A DNA stretch of 64,000 nucleotides from positions 3,852,501 through 3,916,500 of the forward strand of contig NZ_AP024745.1 of assembly GCF_019704555.1 (NCBI RefSeq), read 5' to 3'. Positions within the stretch are counted from its first letter, which is position 1; every line of letters begins with the position of its first letter. Made by a program: the position numbers and the translations under genes. The notes beneath the pieces were generated by a model. It was given only the letters and a program-made list of their open reading frames with translations. It ran no database searches and had not been told where the DNA came from. This document shows, one piece after another, positions 6,613 to 14,942 of this stretch. This DNA is from Actinoplanes sp. L3-i22 (GTDB lineage: Bacteria > Actinomycetota > Actinomycetes > Mycobacteriales > Micromonosporaceae).

Positions 6613-8163
6613 TCAGGAGGCGTAGGTCTCGAACTCGGCGACCTGCGGCGTACCGGAAGCGCTGGTGATTTTGAAGGTGATCTTTGTTGTTGATGTTGCG
6701 GTGAAGGTGATCACGCCGGCGCCGGTGCCGGACTTCAGGACGGTGCCGGTGGCGCCGTTGAGGACCTGGTAGGCGCCGATCACGCCGGAGGTGATCTCGC
6801 GGATGTTGATGCGGGAGACCGTGGTGGCCGAGCCCCACTTGATCGAGATGTCGCCGGTGGTGCCGCTCGGTGACCAGTACGTGCTCAGGCTGCCGTCCTT
6901 GACGTTGCCGTAGCTCGTGCCGCTCGCCTTGCTGGAGCCGTCCGCTCCCGCGCCGGAGGCCAGGCTCAGGTTGGTGCCGGTCGGCTGCGACGTGGTCGGG
7001 GTCGGGCTGCTCGGCGTGCTGGGCGTCGGGCTGCTCGACGTCGTCGGGCTCGGGCTGCTCGTGGTGGTCGCGCACGTCCCGGTCGACGTCTTCAGGCCGG
7101 TGTCCGCGCCGGCGGTCGCCTTGACCACGGCCGGCACGCAGGAGGTGCCGTCCAGGGTGTACGAGTACGGGATGCTCACGGTCGTGTTGGAGACCGGGTT
7201 CGGGCCGGCCGGGTTGGTGTCCGTGCCCGGCGCCGACCAGGTCACGTTGTCGAACGTGTTCCCGCTGACCTGCCAGTAACCGGGCAGGTCGGTGTAGAAC
7301 GTGCCGAGCACGTCCTTCGAGTCCTGGAAGTAGTTGTTGTCGACCTTCGCCTTGCCGCCGGCCCGCGGGTTGATCCCGGACTCGTTGAGGCTGTGGTAGT
7401 AGTTGTTGTAGATGTGCGCGGTCGCGCCACGCAGCAGCGGCGTGCGGGAGTCGATGTTCTCGTACCAGTTGTGGTGGAACGTGATCGGCCCGTTGGCGAG
7501 GTCGCTGTCGCTCGAGCCGACCAGCCCGCCGCGGCCGGAGTTCCGCAGGATGCTGTAGGACAACGTGACGTAATTCGTGTTGTCCTTCATGTCGAACAGG
7601 CCGTCGTAACCGGCGTCCTCGCCGCCCGAGGCGATCAGCGTGGCGTGGTCGACCCAGACGTTGTGCACGTCGGTCTCCATGCCGATCGCGTCGCCGCCGT
7701 TCGACGTCGGGGAGCCGGACTTCTTCACGTTCTGGACCGTCACGTTCTGGATGATGATGTTGCTGGCGTTCCGGAGGTGGATGCCCAGCTGGTCGAAGAC
7801 GGCGCCGCCGACGCCGACGATCGTGACGTTCGAGATGTCCTTCAGCTCGATCTTGTCGGCGGCGGTGTTGCAGCTGTCGCCGGAGACCTTCGTCGTGTTG
7901 CCGTGGTTGATCGTGCCGGTGACCTCGATGATGATCGGCGTGCTGGCACTGGCCCGGCCGCACAGGGCCTGGTGGATCTGGGTGCCGGTGGTCGCCCGGA
8001 CGGTCGTCCCGCCGGCGCCGCCGGTGGTGCCGCCGTTCTGGGTGGCGAAGCCGCTGGCCGAGCCGGCGACCGCGGCGGACGCCTGGGGGAGTGGCAGGGC
8101 GATGGCGATGGCGCCCGCGGCTACCGCGGTGCCCGCGACGGCGATGAATCGGGTTTTCCTCAT
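6613..8163 (-). CDS. Secreted pectate lyase (PL1) with a C-terminal carbohydrate-binding-like domain
   Basis: 516 residues with an AAGGAG site. A signal peptide covers residues 1-30 (MRKTR, hydrophobic core, ending QASA). The parallel beta-helix lyase domain runs from about 45 to 355, with VHNVWVDH near 166-173, the calcium-site region GYDGLFDMKDN near 185-195 and the catalytic RTPLLR (RxPxxR) at 240-245. A Ser/Thr/Pro linker at about 360-395 leads to a discoidin-like (F5/8 type C) domain (NLSLASGAGADGSS, then DGSLSTYWSP). The enzyme would cleave polygalacturonate outside the cell by beta-elimination, consistent with a soil or plant-litter life style. It stands alone and is probably controlled by a LacI-type repressor at 8191-8206. 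Confidence 0.9.
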   Translation of the reverse strand: MRKTRFIAVAGTAVAAGAIAIALPLPQASAAVAGSASGFATQNGGTTGGAGGTTVRATTGTQIHQALCGRASASTPIIIEVTGTINHGNTTKVSGDSCNTAADKIELKDISNVTIVGVGGAVFDQLGIHLRNASNIIIQNVTVQNVKKSGSPTSNGGDAIGMETDVHNVWVDHATLIASGGEDAGYDGLFDMKDNTNYVTLSYSILRNSGRGGLVGSSDSDLANGPITFHHNWYENIDSRTPLLRGATAHIYNNYYHSLNESGINPRAGGKAKVDNNYFQDSKDVLGTFYTDLPGYWQVSGNTFDNVTWSAPGTDTNPAGPNPVSNTTVSIPYSYTLDGTSCVPAVVKATAGADTGLKTSTGTCATTTSSPSPTTSSSPTPSTPSSPTPTTSQPTGTNLSLASGAGADGSSKASGTSYGNVKDGSLSTYWSPSGTTGDISIKWGSATTVSRINIREITSGVIGAYQVLNGATGTVLKSGTGAGVITFTATSTTKITFKITSASGTPQVAEFETYAS

Positions 8164-8190
8164 GATCGGCGCTCCTTGGGGATGGGGTGC

Positions 8191-8206
8191 AGGAAAGCGC
8201 TTTCCT
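8191..8206. promoter_or_regulatory. Perfect 16-bp palindrome upstream of pectate lyase
   Basis: AGGAAAGCGCTTTCCT ends 28 bases before the lyase start codon. Its central CG and A/T arms are typical of LacI/GalR-family operators, so sugar-responsive repression of the lyase is a reasonable inference. No LacI gene is in the window. Confidence 0.7.
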
Positions 8207-8441
8207 ATGGTTCTCTGCCGAGCATAGGAGGACGTCGATTAACACACAAGAAACTTCGCCGTTTGCATTTTGTTGCAGTTCCCGGCGGCTCTCGACGGCC
8301 GACTCCGGCCGCTGTCCAGGGGGTTCCCGGCTACCCGCGCTCCGGCCGGCCCCCGCGGGCCCCGGCGGCCTGCGGAGAGCGGCACCCCGCAGGTTCCCCG
8401 CGCCGGCCGCCGGTCGTCCTCGCCGGCCGGAGAATAGGGGC

Positions 8442-8825
8442 ATGAGCTCCTACTTCAAGGTCGTCCCGGAGGTGTCGGCACCGTCCGCGGCGGCCTCCCC
8501 GGACAAGTTCGACGGCGGCGTCTGGCAGGCCGACATCCTCGCCCGGCAACGGCCCGACGGCCTGCGCGGCAACCGCTTCTCGTACGCGCCGGGCGGCCGC
8601 TCCCACTGGCACGTCCACACCGGTGAGCAGGCGCTGGTCGTGGTCTCCGGCCGCGGACTGATCCAATGGGAGGGCCTGGCGGAGCCGATCGTCCTCGGCC
8701 CGGGCGACTGGGTGCACGTCGAGCCCGGCGTCCCGCACTGGCACGGCGCCACCGACGACAGCACGTTCGTCCACCTCGCGGTCACCGCCACCGGCGAGAC
8801 CGAGTGGGGCGACCCGGTCACCTGA
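8442..8825 (+). CDS. Single-domain cupin protein
   Basis: 127 residues. The cupin motif 1 residues are in SHWHVHTGEQALVVVSG (near 53-69) and motif 2 is PGDWVHVEPGVPHWH near 89-103, giving the His/Glu set that usually binds a divalent metal. Proteins of this compact type act as small metal-dependent enzymes or binding proteins, and the substrate cannot be told. ATG 8442 was chosen because the preceding sequence in frame is non-conserved upstream DNA. It is transcribed away from the lyase gene. Confidence 0.8.
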   Translation: MSSYFKVVPEVSAPSAAASPDKFDGGVWQADILARQRPDGLRGNRFSYAPGGRSHWHVHTGEQALVVVSGRGLIQWEGLAEPIVLGPGDWVHVEPGVPHWHGATDDSTFVHLAVTATGETEWGDPVT

Positions 8826-9221
8826 CAACCCGAGGTCCGCTCCGGCCGCACGCGACGCAGATCCGGCCGGCACGCGACGCGAGGTCCGCTCCGGCCGGCA
8901 CGCGACGCAGATCCGGCCGGCACGCGACGCGAGGGCCGGTCCGGCCGGCACGCGGCGCGAGGTCCGCTTCGGGCAGGCTTCACCCATTTCCCGGTACGGC
9001 GGTAGCCGCCGCCCCGCAGCCCGGAGCCCATCCGGCGCTACCGGGAGCGCGGCCGTGCACCGCCGCGGCGGTCGTTGTCCATGCGACGCGCCGGAGGTTC
9101 CGCGCTTCGGGCACCGGGACCGGCGAAGCGGCCGAGTTGTCGGCTGGAACGACCGATGGCCGCCCCGGTTCCCCCGGCCGTAACGTCCGGTTTCCACCTT
9201 CCACCGAAGATTCGGAGTTCC
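8826..9221. repeat. Intergenic region with 50-bp tandem repeats
   Basis: Two 49-50 bp units (8831-8879 and 8880-8929) and a partial third (8930 to about 8972) share CGAGGTCCGCTCCGGCCG and CACGCGACGCAGATCCGGCC. The remainder up to the next ATG is non-coding and probably carries the promoter of the excalibur gene. I saw no convincing riboswitch. Confidence 0.75.
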
Positions 9222-9500
9222 ATGCTCGACAAGATCGCGCGAGGTCTGCTGGTCGGCGCGCTCGCGTTCGCGGGCGCCACGGCCGTCACCGTCACCCCGG
9301 CCCAGGCGGCGGCGAAGACGTACAAGAACTGCACCGCCCTGAACAAGGTGTACAAGCACGGCGTGGGCAAGAAGGGCGCCAAGGACAAGGTTCGGGGCAC
9401 CACGAAGAAGGTCACCAACTTCAAGGTGTCGAACGCGCTCTACCAGGCGAACAAGAAGTCCGACCGGGACAAGGACGGCATCGCCTGCGAGAAGCGCTGA
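9222..9500 (+). CDS. Secreted excalibur-domain protein
   Basis: 92 residues with a signal peptide (residues 1 to about 30, ending AQA). The mature part has TYKNCTALNKVYKHGVGK and ends in DRDKDGIACEKR, the DxDxDGxxCE calcium-binding signature of the excalibur domain, with its paired cysteines. These proteins are usually exported and calcium-binding; some belong to nucleases, but no nuclease domain is present here. ATG 9222 follows CGGAG. Confidence 0.85.
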   Translation: MLDKIARGLLVGALAFAGATAVTVTPAQAAAKTYKNCTALNKVYKHGVGKKGAKDKVRGTTKKVTNFKVSNALYQANKKSDRDKDGIACEKR

Positions 9501-9547
9501 CCTCGCGCACGCCGGGGCGCCCGACCCACCCGGGCCGGGCGCCGCAG

Positions 9548-9670
9548 CCGGAGCGGGCGCCAATCCCGCGTCCGTGGCCGGGACCGCAGGCTGGAGCGGG
9601 CGCCGACCCGCGTCCGAGGCCGGGAGCGGGGGGCTGGAGTGGGTGCCGACCCGCGCCCGAGGACCGGGGG
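9548..9670. repeat. Three degenerate ~42-bp units downstream of the excalibur gene
   Basis: Units beginning near 9548, 9592 and 9633 share GGAGCGGGCGCCGACCCGCGTCCGAGG-like sequence in three variants. They lie directly before the bidirectional terminator. Confidence 0.6.
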
Positions 9671-9694
9671 CGGTGGCCACCGCCGTACGGCGAA

Positions 9695-9723
9695 AAAGGC
9701 CGCCGGAACCACCGGCGGCCTTT
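9695..9723. terminator. Bidirectional intrinsic terminator
   Basis: A perfect 12-bp stem AAAGGCCGCCGG / CCGGCGGCCTTT closes a 5-base loop (AACCA). A-rich sequence on the left and TTT on the right let it serve both the excalibur gene and, with less support, the opposing Dps gene. Confidence 0.8.
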
Positions 9724-9724
9724 C

Positions 9725-9766
9725 GCGTGCAGGAAAAGCGTGCAGGAAAAGCGTGCAGGAAAAGCG
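9725..9766. repeat. 13-bp tandem repeat GCGTGCAGGAAAA x3
   Basis: Three exact units at 9725-9737, 9738-9750 and 9751-9763 are followed by decayed copies (GCGTGTTGGAAA). The run lies downstream of dps. No function is visible. Confidence 0.8.
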
Positions 9767-9818
9767 TGTTGGAAAGCGTGCCGAAAATCCCGCAGGAAAG
9801 CGCGAGAAAAGGCGGAAA

Positions 9819-10400
9819 TCAGCGCTTGCCGCGTTTGGCGGCGGTTTTCTCGTCGTGCACGCCGGCCGTCGACAGCACCCCCTGAGCGTTCTCCAGGTGG
9901 GCCCGGACGAACCAGTGATACTGCTCCAGCTTGCCCGCCTGGCCGATCAGCAGATCCTGCGTCACCGGATCCGGCTCGTCGGTCTTCTCGATCGCCGCCC
10001 GGTGCGACTCGATCACGCCGCTGTAGACGATGTCCAGCGCGGCCAGGTGCGAGTTCGTGTCGGCCCGGCCGATCGAGTAGTCGTCCCAGGTGCGATGGGC
10101 GACCAGTGCGCCCGGCGTGCCGACCGGGGATCCGCCCAGCGTGGCGATCCGCTCGGCGATCGCGTCCACCATTTCGCGGACCGAGTCGACCTGCGGGTCG
10201 AGCATCTGGTGCACGGCGATGAAATGTGGGCCGACCACATTCCAGTGCACGTGTTTGAGCGTCAGCGCGAGATCGTTGAGCGCGTTGAGCCGCTCCTGCA
10301 GCACCGCGATGACCTCACCCGCGACGTCGGGCTTGACCCCGGGCACCGTGTAGCTCGGGCTCGTGGCGGTGGTGGCTGTCGCTCGCTTGCGCGGTGGCAT
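9819..10400 (-). CDS. dps: Dps-family DNA-binding ferritin-like protein
   Basis: 193 residues with a GAAGGAG site. The four-helix Dps core shows LKHVHWNVVGPHFIAVHQMLD near 52-72 with the ferroxidase-type His and Asp, then DSVREMVDAIAERI. Both ends are extended and basic (MPPRKRATA at the start, EKTAAKRGKR at the end), the tail type that binds DNA non-specifically. Expected role: iron storage with peroxide use, and protection of the nucleoid in stationary phase. The nearest terminator is at 9695-9723. Confidence 0.88.
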   Translation of the reverse strand: MPPRKRATATTATSPSYTVPGVKPDVAGEVIAVLQERLNALNDLALTLKHVHWNVVGPHFIAVHQMLDPQVDSVREMVDAIAERIATLGGSPVGTPGALVAHRTWDDYSIGRADTNSHLAALDIVYSGVIESHRAAIEKTDEPDPVTQDLLIGQAGKLEQYHWFVRAHLENAQGVLSTAGVHDEKTAAKRGKR

Positions 10401-10734
10401 TTCTCATCACTCCTTCACCGATGGACTCGGTTTCTCGCAATTCCCGGGTTCGGCGTGCGCAAACCCGACCGGGCACACTGCCGGGCCGGAATGGCGGCAC
10501 GATTCTGGCGCGCTATCCGGCGGCCGCGGTCTGTGCCCGCCTCGCCGACGAGGGCGCCTGGCCTCTTCGTGGTGGCGGGCCTGTTCACCACCCGGGACCG
10601 GGAGGCCCCGCCGGAGCCGCGCACTCAGGTGTGCACGCTCGGCGCGGGGTTTCATCGTGGTCGCGATCGCCACGGCACCCTGCTGCCGGTGACACGGAGT
10701 CGCCGCCCGGCTGAGGGCGGCGGCTCCGGGAACG
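10401..10734. terminator. Intergenic stretch without a gene, with a hairpin at 10701-10722
   Basis: No convincing coding frame is visible. CGCCGCCC (10701-10708) and GGGCGGCG (10715-10722) form an 8-bp stem with a 6-base loop, 13 bases past the stop of the minus-strand gene at 10735. It is a plausible terminator for that gene, although it lacks a T-run. The part nearest 10400 holds the dps promoter region. Confidence 0.45.
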
Positions 10735-10950
10735 TCAGACCCGCTGGGTCTCCGTCGTCGACGGATGCAGCTCCGTCGTGGTCTTCTTGACGAAGCGTCC
10801 GGTCGCCGTGCTGCGGTGCACCTCGTGGTCACCGCGGCTCTTGCCCACGTGCTCGGTGGTCGTGGTCTTGGGCTGCCGCGCGGTGGTGGACTCCTTGACG
10901 AAGCGTCCGCTCCGCGCGCTGCGATTCACGTCGTGTTCCTTGCCGGCCAT
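10735..10950 (-). CDS. Small two-repeat RSxxxGRFV protein
   Basis: 71 residues; ATG 10950 is preferred over an earlier GTG frame start because of the strong AGGAGG site 8 bases before it. The protein is two copies of one unit: VNRSARSGRFVKESTT (near 8-23) and VHRSTATGRFVKKTTT (near 42-57), each followed by a Thr-rich tail with TTTTEH or TTETQ. Short actinobacterial proteins with an RSAxTGRFV..AxxxPxTT unit are common but have no known function. It is hydrophilic, basic, cytoplasmic, and has no membrane segment. Confidence 0.75.
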   Translation of the reverse strand: MAGKEHDVNRSARSGRFVKESTTARQPKTTTTEHVGKSRGDHEVHRSTATGRFVKKTTTELHPSTTETQRV

Positions 10951-10987
10951 CTCGGGCGACCTCCTGTCGTCTCGTCGTACTCCTGTC

Positions 10988-11060
10988 GATGTGCCCATCG
11001 ACGGCGAGCGAAAACATGACGGGCGATGTGCCCATCGACGGGACGGGAAACATGACGGGC
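10988..11060. promoter_or_regulatory. Two 36-37 bp direct repeats in a divergent intergenic region
   Basis: GATGTGCCCATCGACGG is followed by a short variable part and AACATGACGGGC. The unit occurs at 10988-11024 and 11025-11060, directly in tandem, between the small two-repeat gene and the hydrolase. Tandem copies upstream of a start are compatible with paired operators. Confidence 0.5.
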
Positions 11061-11093
11061 GCGGCCGGTGTGTCGATTGAATATCATCACTGG

Positions 11094-11639
11094 ATGTCGG
11101 TCGTCCTGTTGATCCCCGGTCACAGCTACTCCGCCGAGCGGCCGCTGCTGCACTTCGCCGGCGAGGTGTTCGCGAAGCACGGCTGGACGGTCCGGGAGGT
11201 CCGCTGGCCGTCGCTGCTGCCGCACCGGGGTGACGATCCGGACCTGTGGAACCGGCAGTTGCGGTCCTACGTGCACGACCATCTGGGCCGGGTGCTGGCG
11301 CGGGAGACCGACCCGCGGATCGCGCTGGTCGGCAAGTCGATGGGCTGCTTCGCGGCCGCCCACGCCGCGGACCGGGGCCTGCCCGCGGTCTGGCTGACCC
11401 CGATCCTGCGCCTGCCCGAGCTGCCGGCCGATCTGCACCGCAGCCCGGCCCCGTTCCTGCTGGCCGGCGGCACGGCCGACCCGGCCTGGGACCCGGCGGT
11501 GGTCCGGGGGCTGCGCCGCCCGTTCTACGAGGCGGAGGGTGCCGATCACGGCCTGGAGATCACCGGTGACCCGGTGAGCTCGGTGGAGATCCTGCGCCAG
11601 GTCACCGCCGCGGTGGACGACTTCGCCGGCACGCTGTAG
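11094..11639 (+). CDS. Small alpha/beta-hydrolase-like protein
   Basis: 181 residues from ATG 11094; the frame is open further left but runs through the direct repeats. It begins MSVVLLIPGHSYS, has the nucleophile elbow GKSMGCFAA near 80-88, an acid in GGTADPAWD near 125-133 and His in GADHGLEI near 147-154. The size and GKSMG elbow fit the compact serine hydrolases of the dienelactone or KANL3/Tex30-like group. Substrate unknown. It is followed by an unknown small gene in the same direction after 42 bp. Confidence 0.75.
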   Translation: MSVVLLIPGHSYSAERPLLHFAGEVFAKHGWTVREVRWPSLLPHRGDDPDLWNRQLRSYVHDHLGRVLARETDPRIALVGKSMGCFAAAHAADRGLPAVWLTPILRLPELPADLHRSPAPFLLAGGTADPAWDPAVVRGLRRPFYEAEGADHGLEITGDPVSSVEILRQVTAAVDDFAGTL

Positions 11640-11681
11640 ACGCCCGTTTCCGCCGGTTCCGTTCGGGAGCAGGATGACGGG

Positions 11682-12071
11682 ATGGACACTCCCGCGCTAC
11701 GGCTCGTGGTGGGAATGCGTGTGGTCCCGGACGCTCCGGACGGAATCCTGTGCTGGTCGGGACGCCTGGGTGACGAGTCCGGGGTTCCGGTGAACGTCAT
11801 CCTCGACGACGAGCCGATGACGGCGATCGATGTCGCGTTCATCGACCGGATCTGTGCGGACGCCGATCGTCTCCTGGCCGTCGCGGCCGGGGCCGCCGGG
11901 CTGACCGGCGACCCCGGGCACTGGGATCCGGAGATGACGTTCCGGTCCGGGGAGAACTGGGAGGTGCGGTTCACCGAGGCGCCCGCCCCCACCGAACTGG
12001 GCCTGCTGGTGGTCTTCGCCGGCGATCGGGTGACCGAGATCGACGATCTGGCCGACTGGGACGACGCGTGA
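11682..12071 (+). CDS. Hypothetical protein
   Basis: 129 residues, acidic, with no membrane segment or known motif. It reads as an alpha/beta domain (LRLVVGMRVVPDAPDGILCWSG, MTAIDVAFIDRICADADRLL, ELGLLVVFAGDRVTEIDDL). GGGAGCAGGA precedes the ATG. It may share a transcript with the hydrolase at 11094. The gene ends 4 bp before the convergent SARP gene. Confidence 0.65.
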   Translation: MDTPALRLVVGMRVVPDAPDGILCWSGRLGDESGVPVNVILDDEPMTAIDVAFIDRICADADRLLAVAAGAAGLTGDPGHWDPEMTFRSGENWEVRFTEAPAPTELGLLVVFAGDRVTEIDDLADWDDA

Positions 12072-12075
12072 CCTC

Positions 12076-13953
12076 TCACATCGCGGCCAGGTAGTCGGCG
12101 ACCCGGCCGACGGTGAGCAGTCCGCTGGCCGCGCCGGCCCACTCCGCCGCGGCCGGGGCGAGCGCGGCCCGGGCCCGGGCCATCGCCACCCGGTCGCCGG
12201 CCAGCGTCGCGGCCCGCGCGAACAGGCACCACAACGCCTCGGCGAGCAGGTCGGCCGGCGGGTCCGGGACGTCGGCCAGCACGGTCTCGCCCGGCCGGGT
12301 CACCAGGCGCGCCCACATCGCATAGGGCCCCCAGGCGTCCTCGTAGAGCACCGGCAGGCCGAGCCGCAGCCGCCGGCCCAGCCGCGCCAGCGGCAGCAGC
12401 CCGGCCCGCACCCCGGGCATCCCGGCCCCGTCCAGCCGCTCGGCCGCTGTCCGATACGGATCGTCGGAGACCGCCCCGGTCAGGTCCGCCCGCAGCGCCC
12501 GGTACCACTCGGTGAACACCGTCGCGAGCGGCAGCTCGTGCCGCTCGGCCAGCCGGTCGGCCGCCGCCGCGTGCCGGTCCCCGTCGTCGAACCGGCCGGT
12601 CGCGCTCGCCGCCTGCAACCGGATCAGGTGCCCCAGGATCTCCGCGGTGACCAGCCCGTGCCGGGCGGACAGGGCGACCAGCTCGGCGCCGATCGCGTCC
12701 CGGCCCGCGGAGTTCCCGGTCCGGTGGCAGCTCTGCATGAACGTGCCGTTCAGCGCGAACGCCAGCAGCGCCGGGTCGTCCAGGTCCCGGGCGATCGCCT
12801 CGGCCCGCCGGGCGCACTCGCCCGGCCGCGGGTCCCGGGTGCCGCGCGACTCGACCGCGATCGTGGCGAGGAGCCGGACCCGGGCCGCGTCGTGCCCGGC
12901 GGCCGGCAGCACGGCGAGCGCCCGCTCGGCCGCGGCGACGATCTCCGCGGACTGCGCCGGGTCGTCGGCCCGGGTCCAGATCGCCGGTACGTCGTAGGCG
13001 CCGATCACCCGCGCGGTCAGCTCCGGGTCGCCGAGCTGCTCGGCTGCCCGGACCGCCGCGGCCCGCTGCTCCCGGGCCACCTCCAGACCGTCCGGGCCGG
13101 TCACCGCGAGGTTGCGCAGCAGCCCGACCGCGGACTCCAGCCGGCCCCGCGAGCCGCTCGGCACCAGCCGCTCGTAGGCCGTGGCGGCGTGCGTGAAGAC
13201 CGATTCGGACAGGTGATCCAGGCGGGGTTCCTGGCGCAGCACGTCGATTTCGAGGGCGCGCAGCTCGGCGCCCGGCTCCACGCCGAGCTGCCCGGCGAGC
13301 AGCTCCCGGGCCCGCCGCAGCACCGCCAGCGCGTCGCCCTGCCGGCCCGCGCGGTACAGCGCCAGGGCGAGCAGCCGCCACCCCGGCTCGCGCCAGGGGT
13401 GCGCGGTCACGTGCTCGTCGAGGTCCGGCACCGCGTCCGCGGGGCGGCCCAGGTCCAGCAGCGTCTCGGCGCGCAGCTCGACCGCGCGCAGGCGCAGCTC
13501 GGTGAGCCGGGACCGTTCGGCGCGCGGCCACGCGGCGTCCGGGAAGTCCGCGTACGCCGGCCCGCGCCACCACCCGAGCGCCCGGTCCAGTGCGGCGAGC
13601 GTCGCCGTCGCGCCGACCACCTGCTCGAACCGCCACGCGTCGACCTGGTCGGGGGTGGCCGCCAGGGCGTAACCCGAGCCCCGGCTGACCAGCAGTCGCG
13701 CCGGCGCGCGGGGCGGCCGGTCGGGTTCGACGGCACGGCGCAGGGCGGCGACAAACGTCCGTACCGTCGCAATCGCTTTCGCCGGAGGCGAAACCCACAG
13801 GTCGTCGACGAGATCGGTGACCGGAACGACGCGGCCCCGGGCGACCAGGAGCCGGCCCAGCACGGCGCGGTGCATCGGCCCCTTGAGCGGGATCGGGCGG
13901 CCGTCCGCGTCCTCGGCGGTCACCGGGCCGAGCACCCCGAACCGGATCAGCAC
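12076..13953 (-). CDS. SARP/AfsR-type transcriptional regulator
   Basis: 625 residues, GTG start. Residues 1 to about 95 form the OmpR-like winged-helix domain of SARPs (IRFGVLGPVTAEDADGRPI, then LVDDLWVSPP). Residues about 100-245 form the bacterial transcriptional activation (BTAD) domain, ending GVEPGAELRALEIDVLRQEP. The remaining 370 residues are TPR-like alpha-helical repeats with no nucleotide-binding motif, so it is a medium-size SARP, not a full AfsR. SARPs usually activate secondary-metabolite genes by binding direct repeats near -35. No obvious target cluster is adjacent. Confidence 0.85.
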   Translation of the reverse strand: MLIRFGVLGPVTAEDADGRPIPLKGPMHRAVLGRLLVARGRVVPVTDLVDDLWVSPPAKAIATVRTFVAALRRAVEPDRPPRAPARLLVSRGSGYALAATPDQVDAWRFEQVVGATATLAALDRALGWWRGPAYADFPDAAWPRAERSRLTELRLRAVELRAETLLDLGRPADAVPDLDEHVTAHPWREPGWRLLALALYRAGRQGDALAVLRRARELLAGQLGVEPGAELRALEIDVLRQEPRLDHLSESVFTHAATAYERLVPSGSRGRLESAVGLLRNLAVTGPDGLEVAREQRAAAVRAAEQLGDPELTARVIGAYDVPAIWTRADDPAQSAEIVAAAERALAVLPAAGHDAARVRLLATIAVESRGTRDPRPGECARRAEAIARDLDDPALLAFALNGTFMQSCHRTGNSAGRDAIGAELVALSARHGLVTAEILGHLIRLQAASATGRFDDGDRHAAAADRLAERHELPLATVFTEWYRALRADLTGAVSDDPYRTAAERLDGAGMPGVRAGLLPLARLGRRLRLGLPVLYEDAWGPYAMWARLVTRPGETVLADVPDPPADLLAEALWCLFARAATLAGDRVAMARARAALAPAAAEWAGAASGLLTVGRVADYLAAM

Positions 13954-14036
13954 CGTGCTGACGCTACCGGGCTGCTCGTCCGCTGTTCACCCGGCCTGGG
14001 CACGGAGCACCTGGTGAATGTCCGGGGGGGAGCCCT

Positions 14037-14942
14037 ATGATCCATGATCATCTTGCTGCGGGGGCGGAAAACATGGGTCAGGGCAAACGGGCGATCGGTC
14101 CGATGGAGATCGCCGGCATCGCGATCGTCGCGATCCTGGTGGCGGTGGCCGTCTTCCACCGGATGAACGCCGGGCCGGAGGGCAACGCCGCGGACGCGGC
14201 CTACCCGGCGCCGAGCGGCTACTCCGGACTTCCGGCCAAGCGGACCGGCACACCGGCGCCGAGCGCGGCGAACGCCGGCCCGTTCGCGGGCACCCCGGCC
14301 GGCAACTACGCGAAGGGCGAGGCCGGGCTGGTCATGCCGGCCGCGAAGGCGGTCCCCGGCTTCACCGTCGCCGAGGTGCGGGCCGGCCTGGCGGACGTGC
14401 GCGCCGCGATGATCGCCGGCCGGCTGGACCAGCGGATGCTGGTCCAGCACGAGCCGTCGGTGTTCCTCGGCCTGGTCGCGCCGTCCAGCCGGTCCCACCT
14501 CGAGCCGGCGTTCAAGGACGGCGGGCAGATGACGCTCGCCACCTACATCGATCCGGCCGTGAAGCTGGACCCGGCCGAGCAGCCCCGGGTCAACGGCACG
14601 GTGACGTTCACCTCGGTGCAGAGCGGTGGCGTGCCGACCCTGCAGGTCAAGACGAACTTCCTCTGGGTGTACGCGTTCATCGGCGGCTACCCCCGCATCG
14701 CGGCCGTGCACGACGAGATCACCTGGCAGCTGCCGAGCGCGAAGAACCTGGCCGCGGCCGACAAGGGCCTGTGGATCCGGGAGTCCAGCGGGTACACCGC
14801 CTGGATGGACTGCGAGGCGTCGAAGAAGGGCCTGCTCCGGCCGGGCGTCTCGACCGACCCCGAGCAGACCGGCGCCACCGAGGACCCGGAGGCGGCGCTC
14901 GACTCGGCCCACTCGCTGGATGTCGGGAGCAGCTGCAACTAA
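14037..14942 (+). CDS. Membrane-anchored protein of unknown function
   Basis: 301 residues; a second start at ATG 14073 is possible, and both have G-rich sites. One transmembrane helix (MEIAGIAIVAILVAVAVF, near 23-40) is followed by an Ala/Pro/Gly-rich stretch and a globular domain of about 200 residues outside the membrane (LVMPAAKAVPGF, then TFTSVQSGGVPTLQVKTNFLWVYAF). The only cysteines are near the C-terminus (WMDCEASKK and the terminal SSCN). It overlaps the convergent TPP-enzyme gene by 4 bp. I do not recognise the family. Confidence 0.7.
   Translation: MIHDHLAAGAENMGQGKRAIGPMEIAGIAIVAILVAVAVFHRMNAGPEGNAADAAYPAPSGYSGLPAKRTGTPAPSAANAGPFAGTPAGNYAKGEAGLVMPAAKAVPGFTVAEVRAGLADVRAAMIAGRLDQRMLVQHEPSVFLGLVAPSSRSHLEPAFKDGGQMTLATYIDPAVKLDPAEQPRVNGTVTFTSVQSGGVPTLQVKTNFLWVYAFIGGYPRIAAVHDEITWQLPSAKNLAAADKGLWIRESSGYTAWMDCEASKKGLLRPGVSTDPEQTGATEDPEAALDSAHSLDVGSSCN

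Noticed and set aside
8971..9221. Possible c-di-AMP-type riboswitch before the excalibur gene
   Set aside because: The region is GC-rich with several short complementary stretches, but the conserved core elements of that riboswitch class were not found.
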